Shown: positions 8,168-18,992, counted from the stretch's first letter. The stretch is 64,000 bases of DNA from Tissierella creatinophila DSM 6911 (GCF_001940565.1 NZ_LTDM01000066.1:43191-107190); one strand, 5' to 3'. Notes: generated from the sequence alone by a model not told the origin. Numbers and translations are program-made.

Positions 8168-8845
8168 TTATAAATTAAAAACTTGGTTTTTATGCTCTAT
8201 ACTAACAACCTTGGTACTCTTATCTCTCATTTTGTGGATAAAATCTTCCACCTTTTCATAGTTATCCCCAAAGTGCATTTGGAAAAAATATGTTGGATGA
8301 AACTTTTCTATAAAATATTCTCCACCTAAAGAATAGTTTTCTGCAAGTCTAGGATCCACAGGGAAAAAAGCTATATCTATTTTTTCACCCTCAATTCTAT
8401 CTACCTTCTTTTTAAAGAGATATTCCATTGTGTCTCTTTCTTTTTGAGTATCACTATTCCAAGACCACCAGTTTAAGTCGCCTGCAAAGAATATACTTAC
8501 TCCATCAACTTGTACAAGGAAAGAGACCCCAAGGTCTGTGGAACTAAATGTCTTAATCTTTAAATCATCTAATAGAAGGGTCTTATAAGCTCTCATAAAG
8601 TAGATTTCTCTCTTCGACTCTATTTTTATATCGTCACTAAATATATACTTTATCTCTCCTTTAAGATCTAAAATATCAGGATTAAAATGATCATAATGAC
8701 TATGAGTTGAAAAAATATATGTTTTTTTATCCTTTAGCTTTAAATCTCCCTGATAATAGTCAAATATTAAAAAATGATTACGAGTTTCTACTGTAAACCC
8801 ACTATGAAATATATATTCTACTTTTACATCTAAATTTTCCATCAT
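8168..8845 (-). CDS. MBL-fold metallo-hydrolase
   Basis: A 225-residue protein with the metallo-beta-lactamase zinc motif HSHYDH near residue 47, a downstream FFAGDLNWW segment supplying a bridging Asp, and HFGD near the C-terminus. It resembles UlaG/RomA-like small MBL hydrolases. Two adjacent ATGs (8845 and 8842) follow GAGGTGAG; the second has better spacing. The start overlaps the histidine kinase stop, so it is the third gene of the regulator-kinase operon. The substrate is unknown; envelope or stress functions are possible but unproven. Confidence 0.8.
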   Translation of the reverse strand: MMENLDVKVEYIFHSGFTVETRNHFLIFDYYQGDLKLKDKKTYIFSTHSHYDHFNPDILDLKGEIKYIFSDDIKIESKREIYFMRAYKTLLLDDLKIKTFSSTDLGVSFLVQVDGVSIFFAGDLNWWSWNSDTQKERDTMEYLFKKKVDRIEGEKIDIAFFPVDPRLAENYSLGGEYFIEKFHPTYFFQMHFGDNYEKVEDFIHKMRDKSTKVVSIEHKNQVFNL

Positions 8846-10185
8846 CTCACCTCATTTTTTATTTCTATTACAAATAATACCCCTTTTTCTTTATTTTCAG
8901 CATATATTGATGCACCATGAAGTTTTAATATTTTATCTGCTATAGCAAGGCCTAAACCAAACTCTCCCCTATTTCCCTTATTGTAACGTGTAAAGAGATT
9001 TTTAAAAGTAGATTCTTCTATATTTGGTCCATCATTTGCTATCTTTAGTATAGTTTTTTTATTGTCTTCTTTTAAGTTAATGGTGATCTCTCTCTTGGCG
9101 TATCTAAGAGCGTTATCCAATATGTTTTCTATTACAACTATCCATTTGTCTCTATCTCCATTTATAGAGGTATCACTTAAATCTAAACTAAACTCAATAT
9201 TCTTTGAATTAAATTTAAATTTATCTACAGTTTCTACTATCAGATTATCGAGTGAAAACTGTTTAAAATTATTTTTTTCATAACTTAAATAATCAAGCTT
9301 GGAGAAATATAGTAATTCTTTAATTCTTTTTTCAAGACGCTCAGCTTCTTCATCTATTAAGTCTAGTGAACTATCTAAATCACCTTTGGGAAATATATCA
9401 TCTTTTATAGCTTGTAGAAAACTTCTTATAACCATAACAGGAGTTTTTAAATCATGAGAAATATTTTGTAAGAAGTCTCTTTCTAACTTATCTTGTTTTA
9501 TAAGCTGCATCCTCAGATCTTCTATAGAAGTCCCAAGCTTGCCTATTTCATCATTTCTATCTATATGCATAGGTTCCTGCCAGTCACGACTAGCAAGTTT
9601 TTCTACTTTCCTCTCCAAGTCTACTAAAGGTTTAGAAAGATATTTAGCTAATAAGAGAGCAGGTATCCAGCTTAAAATTAGGATTAAGACCATTACTGAA
9701 ATAAGCTTTTTAAAAAGCGTATATACAAGATCATTTCTATAAGAGTCTCCTATATAAGAGATTAAGTAATTGTAATTATCCAACGGGTTTGATTTATTTA
9801 TTATATAGAATACAGTATCATTATTTAATGAAAATTTATATCTTTTATTTTGAACTCTTTGCGTATCTATATCTTTTTTTATCTTATTTAAAAATTCATC
9901 TGGTATAGGATTTTTTAATGCTATTTTATTATTTTCATATATAACTATATGATTTACCATTCTAATATCTTCTAGAGAAGAAGTATTGGAGTTTAAATCA
10001 TTAAAGTCTTCTATCCAGTAGCGGTTTAATATTATATTTTGAGCAGACTCTAGAGTAGAGTAGATTTCCTCAGTAAAAAAACTTCTAAGTGTATTTGGAA
10101 TTACAAACGATAGAAGCAAGGCTATAAAAAGTGTAATTGAGGTAAATACTATCCATATTTGCATAGAAAGAGATTTATTTTTCAT
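8842..10185 (-). CDS. Sensor histidine kinase
   Basis: 447 residues from ATG 10185, preceded by AGGATGG inside the end of the response-regulator gene. One membrane segment is near residues 8-30 and a second near 165-190, flanking an extracytoplasmic sensor domain of about 130 residues. A HAMP region, the H-box (NISHDLKTP) with the phosphorylated His, an N-box (ENILDNALRYA) and a C-terminal ATP lid with GLGLAIADKIL follow. It would phosphorylate the regulator at 10175. The sensed signal cannot be read from the sequence. Confidence 0.93.
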   Translation of the reverse strand: MKNKSLSMQIWIVFTSITLFIALLLSFVIPNTLRSFFTEEIYSTLESAQNIILNRYWIEDFNDLNSNTSSLEDIRMVNHIVIYENNKIALKNPIPDEFLNKIKKDIDTQRVQNKRYKFSLNNDTVFYIINKSNPLDNYNYLISYIGDSYRNDLVYTLFKKLISVMVLILILSWIPALLLAKYLSKPLVDLERKVEKLASRDWQEPMHIDRNDEIGKLGTSIEDLRMQLIKQDKLERDFLQNISHDLKTPVMVIRSFLQAIKDDIFPKGDLDSSLDLIDEEAERLEKRIKELLYFSKLDYLSYEKNNFKQFSLDNLIVETVDKFKFNSKNIEFSLDLSDTSINGDRDKWIVVIENILDNALRYAKREITINLKEDNKKTILKIANDGPNIEESTFKNLFTRYNKGNRGEFGLGLAIADKILKLHGASIYAENKEKGVLFVIEIKNEVR

Positions 10186-10840
10186 CAGAAACCATCCTGT
10201 ATCCATATCCATAGAGTGTTTCAATGTTTAAGTCTTCCATCTTTTTCCTAAGCCTTCTAACCAAATCATCTACAACCCTATCAGATCCAAAATAATCTTC
10301 TTCCCAGATAAAATCAAGTATTTGTTCTCTAGAAACAGCTAATCCTATATTTTCTAAAAAATATAATAATAGATTGTATTCTTTAGAAGTAAGCTTTATA
10401 GGTTCATTATTTTTTTTTACGATTCTGCTGCCCCTATCTATCTTATAAGTTCCAATTTTATCCTCAACTGCTTCATCTTTTTTATATCTATCTAATATAT
10501 TTTTTGTTCTAATTATAAGTTCTCTAGGTAAAAATGGCTTAGGAAGATAGTCATCACATCCAAGTTCTAATCCCAATACTCTGTCAATATCTGCATCTCT
10601 TGCAGATATAAATATAATGGGAACCCCTGGAGTAGTGTTTTTTATTTCTTTAATGAGCCTATATCCATCTATATCGGGGAGCATTATATCCAGTATCCAT
10701 AGATCTGGAGGATTTGGTATATTTTTTTTAGCATCTATCCCATTTAAAAAAGAATTTACAATAAATCCTTCTCTTTCTAAATAGGAAGAAAGTATTAAAT
10801 TTAGATTTTCATCATCTTCTACTAGATATATTTTTTTCAT
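10175..10840 (-). CDS. OmpR-family response regulator
   Basis: 221 residues from ATG 10840, which follows GGAGG. The receiver domain has the acidic pair at residues 8-10, phospho-acceptor Asp51 (LWILDIMLP) and a KPF segment with the conserved Lys. The winged-helix DNA-binding domain includes LTSKEYNLLLYFLEN and ends with ETLYGYGYRM. The last 11 bases overlap the kinase gene, so regulator, kinase and MBL hydrolase form one operon. An extended -10 promoter lies just upstream. Confidence 0.95.
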   Translation of the reverse strand: MKKIYLVEDDENLNLILSSYLEREGFIVNSFLNGIDAKKNIPNPPDLWILDIMLPDIDGYRLIKEIKNTTPGVPIIFISARDADIDRVLGLELGCDDYLPKPFLPRELIIRTKNILDRYKKDEAVEDKIGTYKIDRGSRIVKKNNEPIKLTSKEYNLLLYFLENIGLAVSREQILDFIWEEDYFGSDRVVDDLVRRLRKKMEDLNIETLYGYGYRMVSDEK

Positions 10841-10859
10841 AAAAACCTCCTTAATACTC

Positions 10860-10868
10860 ATTATACCA
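10860..10868 (-). promoter_or_regulatory. Extended -10 promoter of the two-component operon
   Basis: Read on the minus strand, TGGTATAAT gives a perfect TATAAT (10865-10860) with an upstream TGn extension. It starts 20 bases before the regulator's ATG. No good -35 box is seen because that region overlaps the htrA terminator, which fits an extended -10 promoter. Confidence 0.6.
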
Positions 10869-10882
10869 AATTTATATCTAGA

Positions 10883-10922
10883 AAAAACTCTTAAATAGGA
10901 TATATCCTATTTAAGAGTTTTT
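10883..10922. terminator. Perfect 40-base palindromic terminator after htrA
   Basis: The 40 bases are a perfect palindrome: AAAAACTCTTAAATAGGATA at 10883-10902 and its reverse complement to 10922. The minus-strand RNA would be a long hairpin ending in Us, terminating htrA. It separates htrA from the two-component operon on the same strand. Confidence 0.8.
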
Positions 10923-10963
10923 ATATAGGAGAAAAAGTTCTACCTTAATTGTTTAAAAATTGT

Positions 10964-12178
10964 TTAAAAATTTATTTCTATTTTTTCTTCTTTATTATTT
11001 CTAAGAATTATAAGAGTTGCTTTATCACCTTTTTTATAATTATATAGTATCTTTTTAAGGGATTGAATAGATTCTACCTCCATCTTATCTATTTTCAACA
11101 CTATATCCCCATTTAAAAGTCCATTTTTCTGGGCAATACTGCCATTTAATATTTCAAGGATTATAACTCCTTTTTCTAATTTTAAATCCACTCCAAGGCG
11201 AGATTGATATTCTTTTATATCAAGACCCTTTATACCAAGCTGTACTGTTTCAAATGTACCTTTTTGTATAACCTCTTTTATAATCTCTTTTGTAGCATTT
11301 ATTGGAATTGAAAATCCAAGTCCTTCTCCACTTTGGATTTTAGCGGTGTTTATTCCTATAACTTCTCCATTTGCATTTAGAAGTGGTCCACCACTGTTTC
11401 CTGGGTTTATTGAAGCATCAGTTTGAATTAAATTATCCATTACTGTGTTTATATCTATTGCTACACTTCTATTTAGTCCCGATATTATACCAGATGTAAC
11501 AGTTCTTTCAAATTCAAGCCCTAAAGGATTACCTATAGCTATGGCAAGTTCTCCTACCTCAAGCTCATCTGAATTTCCAAGTTCCATAGCAGGAAGTCCA
11601 GTTTTATTTACCTTTACTACTGCTAAATCAAGTGTTGGGTCAAACCATAAAAGCTTACCATTTTCTTTATCACCATTTTCAAACAAGACCTTTATTTCCT
11701 TAGCATTTCCATTTGCCACTACATGTGAATTTGTAAGTATATATCCATTACTATCTATTATTACGCCAGAACCAAGTCCACTTCTATCTTGTGAGCCAAA
11801 AAAATCCTCTACAGTTTCAAGTGTCGTTATACCTACTACTGATTTCATACTCTTTTTAACCACTGCTGAAACAGTACTTATATCATCATTTGTATTGATA
11901 GTTATAGGATTTTCACTATAACTAGGAGTGCTTTTGTCTTCATTTCCAAGGACTATAGGTGCAAGATAATTTGAAGAAAGACCACCTATAATAGAGGCAA
12001 CTAAAGCTAGAATAATATAAGAAATAGCACTTCCTTTAAAACTTCTTTTCTTCTTAGTTTTTTTTACCTCTTTTTCTATATATATATCTTCTGGTATACT
12101 TGCATAAGATTTTCTCTCTTGCGCCGAATTTTCTTCCCCAGTAAAACTATCTTTTCTATCGTTTCCATCGTAATTCAT
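10964..12178 (-). CDS. htrA: HtrA/DegP-like membrane-anchored serine protease
   Basis: 404 residues: a charged cytoplasmic N-terminus, one membrane segment near residues 50-72, an S1C trypsin-like domain and a C-terminal PDZ domain. The catalytic triad is visible as TNSHVV (His), TLDLAVVKV (Asp) and NPGNSGGPLL (Ser). Such proteases degrade misfolded proteins outside the membrane. The start follows AAGGAGGAG. A TTGACA promoter lies upstream and a perfect palindromic terminator downstream, so it is a single-gene unit next to a two-component system that may or may not control it. Confidence 0.95.
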   Translation of the reverse strand: MNYDGNDRKDSFTGEENSAQERKSYASIPEDIYIEKEVKKTKKKRSFKGSAISYIILALVASIIGGLSSNYLAPIVLGNEDKSTPSYSENPITINTNDDISTVSAVVKKSMKSVVGITTLETVEDFFGSQDRSGLGSGVIIDSNGYILTNSHVVANGNAKEIKVLFENGDKENGKLLWFDPTLDLAVVKVNKTGLPAMELGNSDELEVGELAIAIGNPLGLEFERTVTSGIISGLNRSVAIDINTVMDNLIQTDASINPGNSGGPLLNANGEVIGINTAKIQSGEGLGFSIPINATKEIIKEVIQKGTFETVQLGIKGLDIKEYQSRLGVDLKLEKGVIILEILNGSIAQKNGLLNGDIVLKIDKMEVESIQSLKKILYNYKKGDKATLIILRNNKEEKIEINF

Positions 12179-12225
12179 GTTTTCTCCTCCTTGTTCTTTT
12201 CTTATATTTTAATTATTACCCTATA

Positions 12226-12253
12226 TTGATATATATTAAAGGAAAAATGTCAA
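12226..12253 (-). promoter_or_regulatory. Probable sigma-A promoter of htrA
   Basis: On the minus strand TTGACA (12253-12248) is followed after 16 bases by TATCAA (12231-12226), a 4 of 6 match. It lies about 50 bases upstream of the htrA start. Confidence 0.45.
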
Positions 12254-12406
12254 AAAAATATGTTTAAAATATGTTTTTGTTGTGTGATTTTCTACTTTTA
12301 AATAAATCCATTTTTTAAAAATAAATTCTTTTATAACTATAAATTTCTATAAAAGTTATAGTTTCTGTTTGAATAAGCAATAATAAGTATATATATATAA
12401 TAACTG

Positions 12407-12421
12407 TGATAATGGTTATCG
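12407..12421. promoter_or_regulatory. Fur-family 7-1-7-like box in the PDH promoter region
   Basis: TGATAATGGTTATCG is a 7-1-7 near-palindrome matching the Fur/PerR-type pattern TGATAATnATTATCA at 12 of 14 fixed positions. It lies between the A/T-rich promoter area (TTGAAT with a TATATA box 17 bases on, about 12370-12397) and the E1 alpha gene start at 12474. Which regulator might bind, if any, is unknown. Confidence 0.35.
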
Positions 12422-12473
12422 ATTACAAATATTGATAAACTTAATATATAAGAAATATAAGGAGGTAGGATTA

Positions 12474-13556
12474 ATGGAGTTTCAAGATTATAATCCATTA
12501 GAAGGAAAGATGTATGAAGTCATGAATAAAGATGGAAAGCTTACTAAAAAAGAAGATCTTCCAGATTTAAAGAAAGATGAATTACTTTATCTATATAAAA
12601 CTATGCTCTACACAAGAGTAATAGATGAAAAGGCAATATCATATCAAAGGCAAGGTAGAATGCTTACCTATGCACCTAATACAGGACAAGAAGCAACTCA
12701 AGTAGGGAGTGCTTATGCCATGGAAAAGGGAGACTATCTAGTGCCTTCATTTAGAGAACTTGGAGCGTGGCTTGTAAGGGGTGTACCACTTAAAAACATC
12801 TATCTATATTGGTATGGAAATGAGTGGGGAAGCCATATGCCAGAGGGAGTAAATGTACTTCCAATTTCTATACCAATAGCATCACAATTTTCTCACGCAG
12901 CAGGTATAGGAATGGCAAATAATATTAAAGGTGAAAATAATGTAGCAGTAGCATATGTAGGAGATGGCGGTACTAGTCATGGAGATTTTCATGAGGGTTT
13001 AAACTTTGCAGCTGTCTTTAATGCACCAGTTGTCTTTATTATTCAAAACAACCAATTTGCTATATCCGTTCCAAGAAAAAAACAAACTAAAAGTCAGACA
13101 CTAGCTCAAAAAGCAATTGCATATGGTATGGAAGGAATTCAAGTTGATGGAAATGATATATTTGCAATGTATAATGTTACGAAAAAAGCGATTGATAAGG
13201 CAAGAAATGGTGGTGGACCAACCCTTATAGAAGCATATACCTATAGACTTGGGGCACATACAACATCAGATGATCCTAGTAAATATAGAACTGATGAGGA
13301 AGTAGAACCTTGGAAAGAAAAAGATCCACTATTAAGATTTGAAAAGTATTTAAGAGAAGAAAATCTCATAGACGATAAATGGGTAAAAGAAACTAAAGAA
13401 GAATTAGAAAAAGATGTAGTGGCAACTTTTGAATCAATTGAAAACAAATCAGATACAGAAGTTGAAGATATATTTAAATATCATTTTGAGACTATGCCTC
13501 CACAACTCGAAGAACAAATGAATGATTATCTAGAATTTCTAGAAGGAGGTAAGTAA
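12474..13556 (+). CDS. pdhA: Pyruvate dehydrogenase E1 component, alpha subunit
   Basis: 360 residues, closely resembling Bacillus-type PdhA in layout: RQGRMLTYAPNTGQEATQVG near residue 56, MPEGVNVLP, then the thiamine diphosphate motif starting GDGGTSHGDFHEG and ending in QNNQFAIS. The phosphorylation-loop region YRLGAHTTSDDPSKYR is present. It decarboxylates pyruvate, with the beta subunit next door, and passes the acetyl group to E2. ATG 12474 follows GGAGG. Acetoin or branched-chain oxoacid substrates are alternatives, but resemblance to PdhA favours pyruvate. Confidence 0.92.
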   Translation: MEFQDYNPLEGKMYEVMNKDGKLTKKEDLPDLKKDELLYLYKTMLYTRVIDEKAISYQRQGRMLTYAPNTGQEATQVGSAYAMEKGDYLVPSFRELGAWLVRGVPLKNIYLYWYGNEWGSHMPEGVNVLPISIPIASQFSHAAGIGMANNIKGENNVAVAYVGDGGTSHGDFHEGLNFAAVFNAPVVFIIQNNQFAISVPRKKQTKSQTLAQKAIAYGMEGIQVDGNDIFAMYNVTKKAIDKARNGGGPTLIEAYTYRLGAHTTSDDPSKYRTDEEVEPWKEKDPLLRFEKYLREENLIDDKWVKETKEELEKDVVATFESIENKSDTEVEDIFKYHFETMPPQLEEQMNDYLEFLEGGK

Positions 13557-13557
13557 A

Positions 13558-14538
13558 ATGGCAAATAAATTAAACTTAATAGGAGCTGTAACTCAGGCTT
13601 TGGAAAATGAATTAGCAGAAGATAAAACAGTGGTAGTGTATGGAGAAGATGTTGGAGTTGAAGGTGGAGTATTTAGAGCGACAGCAGGCTTGCAAGAAAA
13701 GTTTGGAGAAAAGAGGGTATTTGACTCTCCACTAGCTGAATCAGGGATAGTAGGTACTGCAATAGGGATGGCTATAAATGGCTTAAAACCAGTAGTTGAG
13801 CTTCAGTTTATGGGCTTTTCTTATCCTGCTTTTAATCAAATAGTAACCCATGTAGCTAGAATGAGAAATAGATCTCGTGGTAGATACCATCTTCCTATGG
13901 TGATAAGAGCGCCTTATGGTGGAGGAATAAGAGCACTAGAACATCACTCAGAAAGTACAGAAGCTATGTATGCACAGATTCCAGGTTTAAAGGTAGTCAT
14001 TCCCTCTACTCCATATGATGCAAAAGGACTTCTAATAGCAGCTATAAGAGATCCTGACCCCGTATTATTCCTAGAACCAAAGAGAATTTATAGAGCATTT
14101 AGACAGGATGTACCTGAGGAATCCTATGAACTTCCAATAGGAAAAGCTAAGATAGTAAAAGAAGGAGAAGATGTCACTATAGTAGCTTGGGGGGCAATGG
14201 TTCGTGATACACAAGCAGCGATAGATATGGTAAAAGAAAAGGGAATAGATCCTGAACTAATAGATTTAAGAACTATTTCACCAATAGATAGAGAAACTAT
14301 AGTAGAATCTGTCAAAAAGACAGGTAGAATAATAATAGTTCACGAAGCTCCAAAGACATTGGGACTTGGTGCTGAGATTATGGCTATTGTAAATGAAAAA
14401 GCTTTTCTTTATTTAGAAGCACCTCCAACAAGGGTTACAGGTTTTGATACTACATTCCCTCTGCCAAAAGGGGAAAACCACTATATACCAACTCCAGAGA
14501 GAATAGCTCAAACTATTGAAAAAGTAGTAAAGTACTAG
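13558..14538 (+). CDS. pdhB: Pyruvate dehydrogenase E1 component, beta subunit
   Basis: 326 residues, a typical transketolase-like E1 beta. The N-terminus has VYGEDVGVEGGVFRATAGL with the thiamine-contacting Glu, followed by FDSPLAESGIVGTAIGMA. The RAPYGGGIRALEHHSES region and a C-terminal transketolase domain (IVAWGAMVRDTQAA) complete it. It forms the heterotetramer with the alpha subunit. Its AGGAGGTAAG ribosome binding site overlaps the end of the E1 alpha gene, with one base between stop and start, so synthesis of the two subunits is probably coupled. Confidence 0.95.
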   Translation: MANKLNLIGAVTQALENELAEDKTVVVYGEDVGVEGGVFRATAGLQEKFGEKRVFDSPLAESGIVGTAIGMAINGLKPVVELQFMGFSYPAFNQIVTHVARMRNRSRGRYHLPMVIRAPYGGGIRALEHHSESTEAMYAQIPGLKVVIPSTPYDAKGLLIAAIRDPDPVLFLEPKRIYRAFRQDVPEESYELPIGKAKIVKEGEDVTIVAWGAMVRDTQAAIDMVKEKGIDPELIDLRTISPIDRETIVESVKKTGRIIIVHEAPKTLGLGAEIMAIVNEKAFLYLEAPPTRVTGFDTTFPLPKGENHYIPTPERIAQTIEKVVKY

Positions 14539-14555
14539 ATTAAGGAGGAGAAGAG

Positions 14556-15941
14556 ATGAGATTTGAATTTAAATTCCCAGACGTTGGAGAGGGTATCCAC
14601 GAAGGGACTATAGTTAAATGGTTAGTAGAAAAGGGAGAAGAAATCAAAGAAGGAGACTCTCTTATAGAAGTTGAAACAGATAAAGTTACTACAGATATTC
14701 CATCACCTAAAAGTGGGAAAGTACTAGAACTTTTAGGTGATGAAGGTGAAATAATTCACGTTGGAAATGTATTTGTAGTTTTAGATATAGAAGGAGAAGC
14801 TTCAAGTGAAGATGTAGAAAACCTATCAGCTGCAGGAGGCGGAACGAAAGATTCGTTTGATGAAGCGGACAAAGAAAAGAAATTGGATGAAAAAGAAGAA
14901 GTAATAGAAGAAGAAACAGCTGGAGTTGTGGGAGAGGTAGTAGTATCTTCTGAAGAAATACCTCCAAGTGATGAGGGCGTTATAAGTAGGAAATCTACAG
15001 AAGAAAAGTTAAGTAAAAAGGCATTAGCAACACCGGTAGCTAGAGCTATGGCAAAAGATTTGGGATTAGATATAAACTCTGTAGAAGGAACTGGACCTGG
15101 TGGAAGAGTAATGAAAGAAGATATTCAAAAGGCAAAAGATAGTTCTAAAGAAAAATCACAAGAAAAGATTCAAGAAAAACCAGAAATTAAGAGAGAAGCT
15201 AAGCCTTTACAACTTGATGAGGCAAGTGAAGGGGAAGGACTTTATGAAAGAGTTCCTTTAACTCGTATAAGAAAAACTATAGCTCAAAAGATGTCAGAAT
15301 CAAAATTTACCATACCTCATACAACAGTTATGGATGAAATAAATGTTACAGAACTTGATAAGTTTAGAAAAAAATATAAAGATATACTAAGAGAAGAAGG
15401 TGTAAACTTAACTTATCTTCCATTTATAATAAAGGCAAGCATAACAGCTATAAAAGAACTTAGAGAATTCAATTCATCCCTAGATGAAGTAAATGAAGAG
15501 ATGGTCTATAAAAACTTTTATAATATAGGAATAGCAACAGATACCCAAAGAGGACTTATGGTTCCTGTAATCCGTGATGCGGATAAAAAGAGCATAGTAG
15601 AAATAGCAAAAGAAATTGTAGATCTAAGTACCAGGGCTAAGGACAATAAATTAGAATTAAGTGAACTACAAGGCGGGACATTTACAATCACAAACTATGG
15701 ATCTATCGGAGGACACTTTGGCATTCCTATAATAAATCATCCAGAATCAGCGATACTAGGTCTTGGAAGAATAATTAAAAAACCTATAGTAGATGAAAAT
15801 GACAATATCGTTGTAGGAAAAATGCTTCCAATATCATTATCATATGATCACAGAATAATAGATGGTGCCAGTGGTTCAAGATTTGTAAATATATTAAAAG
15901 AACTGTTAATAGATCCTGATATGCTATTTCTAAAATCGTAA
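14556..15941 (+). CDS. pdhC: Pyruvate dehydrogenase E2, dihydrolipoamide acetyltransferase
   Basis: 461 residues with one N-terminal lipoyl domain (residues 1-78, lipoyl-lysine K43 in ETDKVTTD), a long acidic linker (about 80-150), a peripheral-subunit-binding domain near residues 154-192 (TPVARAMAKDLGLDI and GTGPGGRVMKEDI) and a C-terminal acyltransferase core. The catalytic motif DHRIIDGASG places His432 and Asp436 in the active site. It forms the core of the complex and transfers acetyl groups to CoA. GGAGGAG precedes ATG 14556. Confidence 0.95.
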   Translation: MRFEFKFPDVGEGIHEGTIVKWLVEKGEEIKEGDSLIEVETDKVTTDIPSPKSGKVLELLGDEGEIIHVGNVFVVLDIEGEASSEDVENLSAAGGGTKDSFDEADKEKKLDEKEEVIEEETAGVVGEVVVSSEEIPPSDEGVISRKSTEEKLSKKALATPVARAMAKDLGLDINSVEGTGPGGRVMKEDIQKAKDSSKEKSQEKIQEKPEIKREAKPLQLDEASEGEGLYERVPLTRIRKTIAQKMSESKFTIPHTTVMDEINVTELDKFRKKYKDILREEGVNLTYLPFIIKASITAIKELREFNSSLDEVNEEMVYKNFYNIGIATDTQRGLMVPVIRDADKKSIVEIAKEIVDLSTRAKDNKLELSELQGGTFTITNYGSIGGHFGIPIINHPESAILGLGRIIKKPIVDENDNIVVGKMLPISLSYDHRIIDGASGSRFVNILKELLIDPDMLFLKS

Positions 15942-15956
15942 AAGGAGCTTTTAAAA

Positions 15957-17336
15957 ATGAATAATTATGATGTAATAATAATAGGAGGCGGCCCAGGAGG
16001 GTACGTCTCTGCTATAAAAGCAGCACAACTTGGGTCTAAAGTAGCAGTAGTAGAAGATGGAAATCTTGGGGGAGTATGTCTAAATTGGGGATGTATCCCC
16101 ACTAAGACAATGCTTACAACTGCTAAACTTTATAAAGATATACTTGGAGCAAAAGAATTTGGTATAGAAGGTATAGATGGAGATAAAGTAGATGTTGATT
16201 GGAACAAACTTTTAGATAGAAAAGAAAAAATTGTAGATAAACTTATAAACGGTATAAGAATGCTTTTTAAGAAAAATAAAGTAGAACTTATAGAAGGTTT
16301 TGGAACTGTTAAAGATAAAGAAACCATAGAGGTAAATGGCAAGATTTATAAGACTAAAAATCTTATAATAGCTACAGGGGCCAAAGAAGTCTATCCTGAA
16401 ATAGAAGGTCTTAAACAAATGGAAGAAAAAGAAAAGATAATTTATAGCAAACTTGCATTTGATTTAAAAGAAATACCTGAAAGTATTGTTATAATAGCTG
16501 GAAATCAATATAGTGTAGAATTTGCCAACTTATTTAATTTGCTTGGCTCAAATGTAGTATTAATTCATCAAGAAGATAGAATACTTCCCTATGTAGAAAA
16601 AGAAATGGCGAAGACACTAGAGCGACAACTTAAAAAAGAGGGAGTAAAGTTTGTATCAGATGCCACTTTTAAATCAATAAATGAAGACGGAATAGTTATA
16701 GAACAAAAAGGTAAAGAAAAGACATTTAAGGCTGATAAATATCTTATATCTTGGGATATTAAACCAAATATCAAAGGATTAGAAGCGTTAAATTTAAAGA
16801 AGGGTAAAAATGGCTTTATAGAAACAGATGAAACCATGAAAACAAATATAGATGGAGTCTATGCGATAGGAGATGTAAATGGTAAATATCCACTAGCACA
16901 TGTAGCTTCTGCTGAAGGCATAGTAGCAGCAGAAAATATAAATGGGAAAAAGAGTAAGATGGATTATACCAAAGTACCACTATTAATTTATACAAGTCCT
17001 GAGCTTGCAAGTGTAGGACTTACGGAAGAAGCTGCAAAGGAAAAGGGACTAGATATTACAGTGAGTAAATTCCCACTAGCTGCAAATGGAAAGGCAATGA
17101 GTGAAGGAGATACAGTAGGTTTTATAAAGGTTATCTCAGAGAATAAATATGGAGAGATAGTAGGAACTCATATCATGTCAAACAATGCAGACAATATGAT
17201 CTCAAGTGCAGTTTCCATAATGCAGCTTGAAGGGACAGTTTATGATATGGCAAAGACAATCTTGCCCCACCCTACAACTTCAGAAGTCTTTATGGAAGCA
17301 GCCTTTGGAGCAATAGATAAACCAATTCATATGTAG
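15957..17336 (+). CDS. pdhD: Dihydrolipoamide dehydrogenase (E3) with an atypical NAD-binding loop
   Basis: 459 residues. The FAD motif GGGPGG (residues 10-15), the redox disulfide GGVCLNWGCIPTK (Cys41 and Cys46) and the C-terminal His-Glu pair in HPTTSE (His438, Glu443) are intact. The second Rossmann loop, normally GGGxIG before (x)EFA, instead reads AGNQYSVEFA at residues 181-190, losing the glycines that usually bind the NAD pyrophosphate. It reoxidises lipoamide for the complex. Either NAD binding is altered or another acceptor is used. It is the last gene of the PDH operon, with a strong terminator at 17343. Confidence 0.9.
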   Translation: MNNYDVIIIGGGPGGYVSAIKAAQLGSKVAVVEDGNLGGVCLNWGCIPTKTMLTTAKLYKDILGAKEFGIEGIDGDKVDVDWNKLLDRKEKIVDKLINGIRMLFKKNKVELIEGFGTVKDKETIEVNGKIYKTKNLIIATGAKEVYPEIEGLKQMEEKEKIIYSKLAFDLKEIPESIVIIAGNQYSVEFANLFNLLGSNVVLIHQEDRILPYVEKEMAKTLERQLKKEGVKFVSDATFKSINEDGIVIEQKGKEKTFKADKYLISWDIKPNIKGLEALNLKKGKNGFIETDETMKTNIDGVYAIGDVNGKYPLAHVASAEGIVAAENINGKKSKMDYTKVPLLIYTSPELASVGLTEEAAKEKGLDITVSKFPLAANGKAMSEGDTVGFIKVISENKYGEIVGTHIMSNNADNMISSAVSIMQLEGTVYDMAKTILPHPTTSEVFMEAAFGAIDKPIHM

Positions 17337-17342
17337 AAAATA

Positions 17343-17378
17343 AAAACGACTTATACGATCAATCGTATAAGTCGTTTT

Positions 17379-17380
<2 letters not shown>
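17343..17380. terminator. Bidirectional intrinsic terminator after the PDH operon
   Basis: AAAACGACTTATACGAT (17343-17359) and its reverse complement (17362-17378) form a perfect 17-base stem with a two-base gap, flanked by A- and T-runs. It lies between convergent genes, and its right end overlaps the stop codon of the ABC-F gene. Confidence 0.88.

Positions 17381-18992
<1,612 letters not shown>

Noticed and set aside
12332..12360. TATAACT...AGTTATA inverted repeat upstream of the PDH operon.
   Set aside because: Short, A/T-only arms in very A/T-rich DNA; expected by chance and not at a clear promoter position.
14707..14967. Long antisense open frame over the acidic linker of the E2 gene.
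   Set aside because: A mirror of Glu/Lys-rich codons in a clear gene; no ribosome binding site or family resemblance. Many similar antisense frames across the window were dismissed for the same reason.
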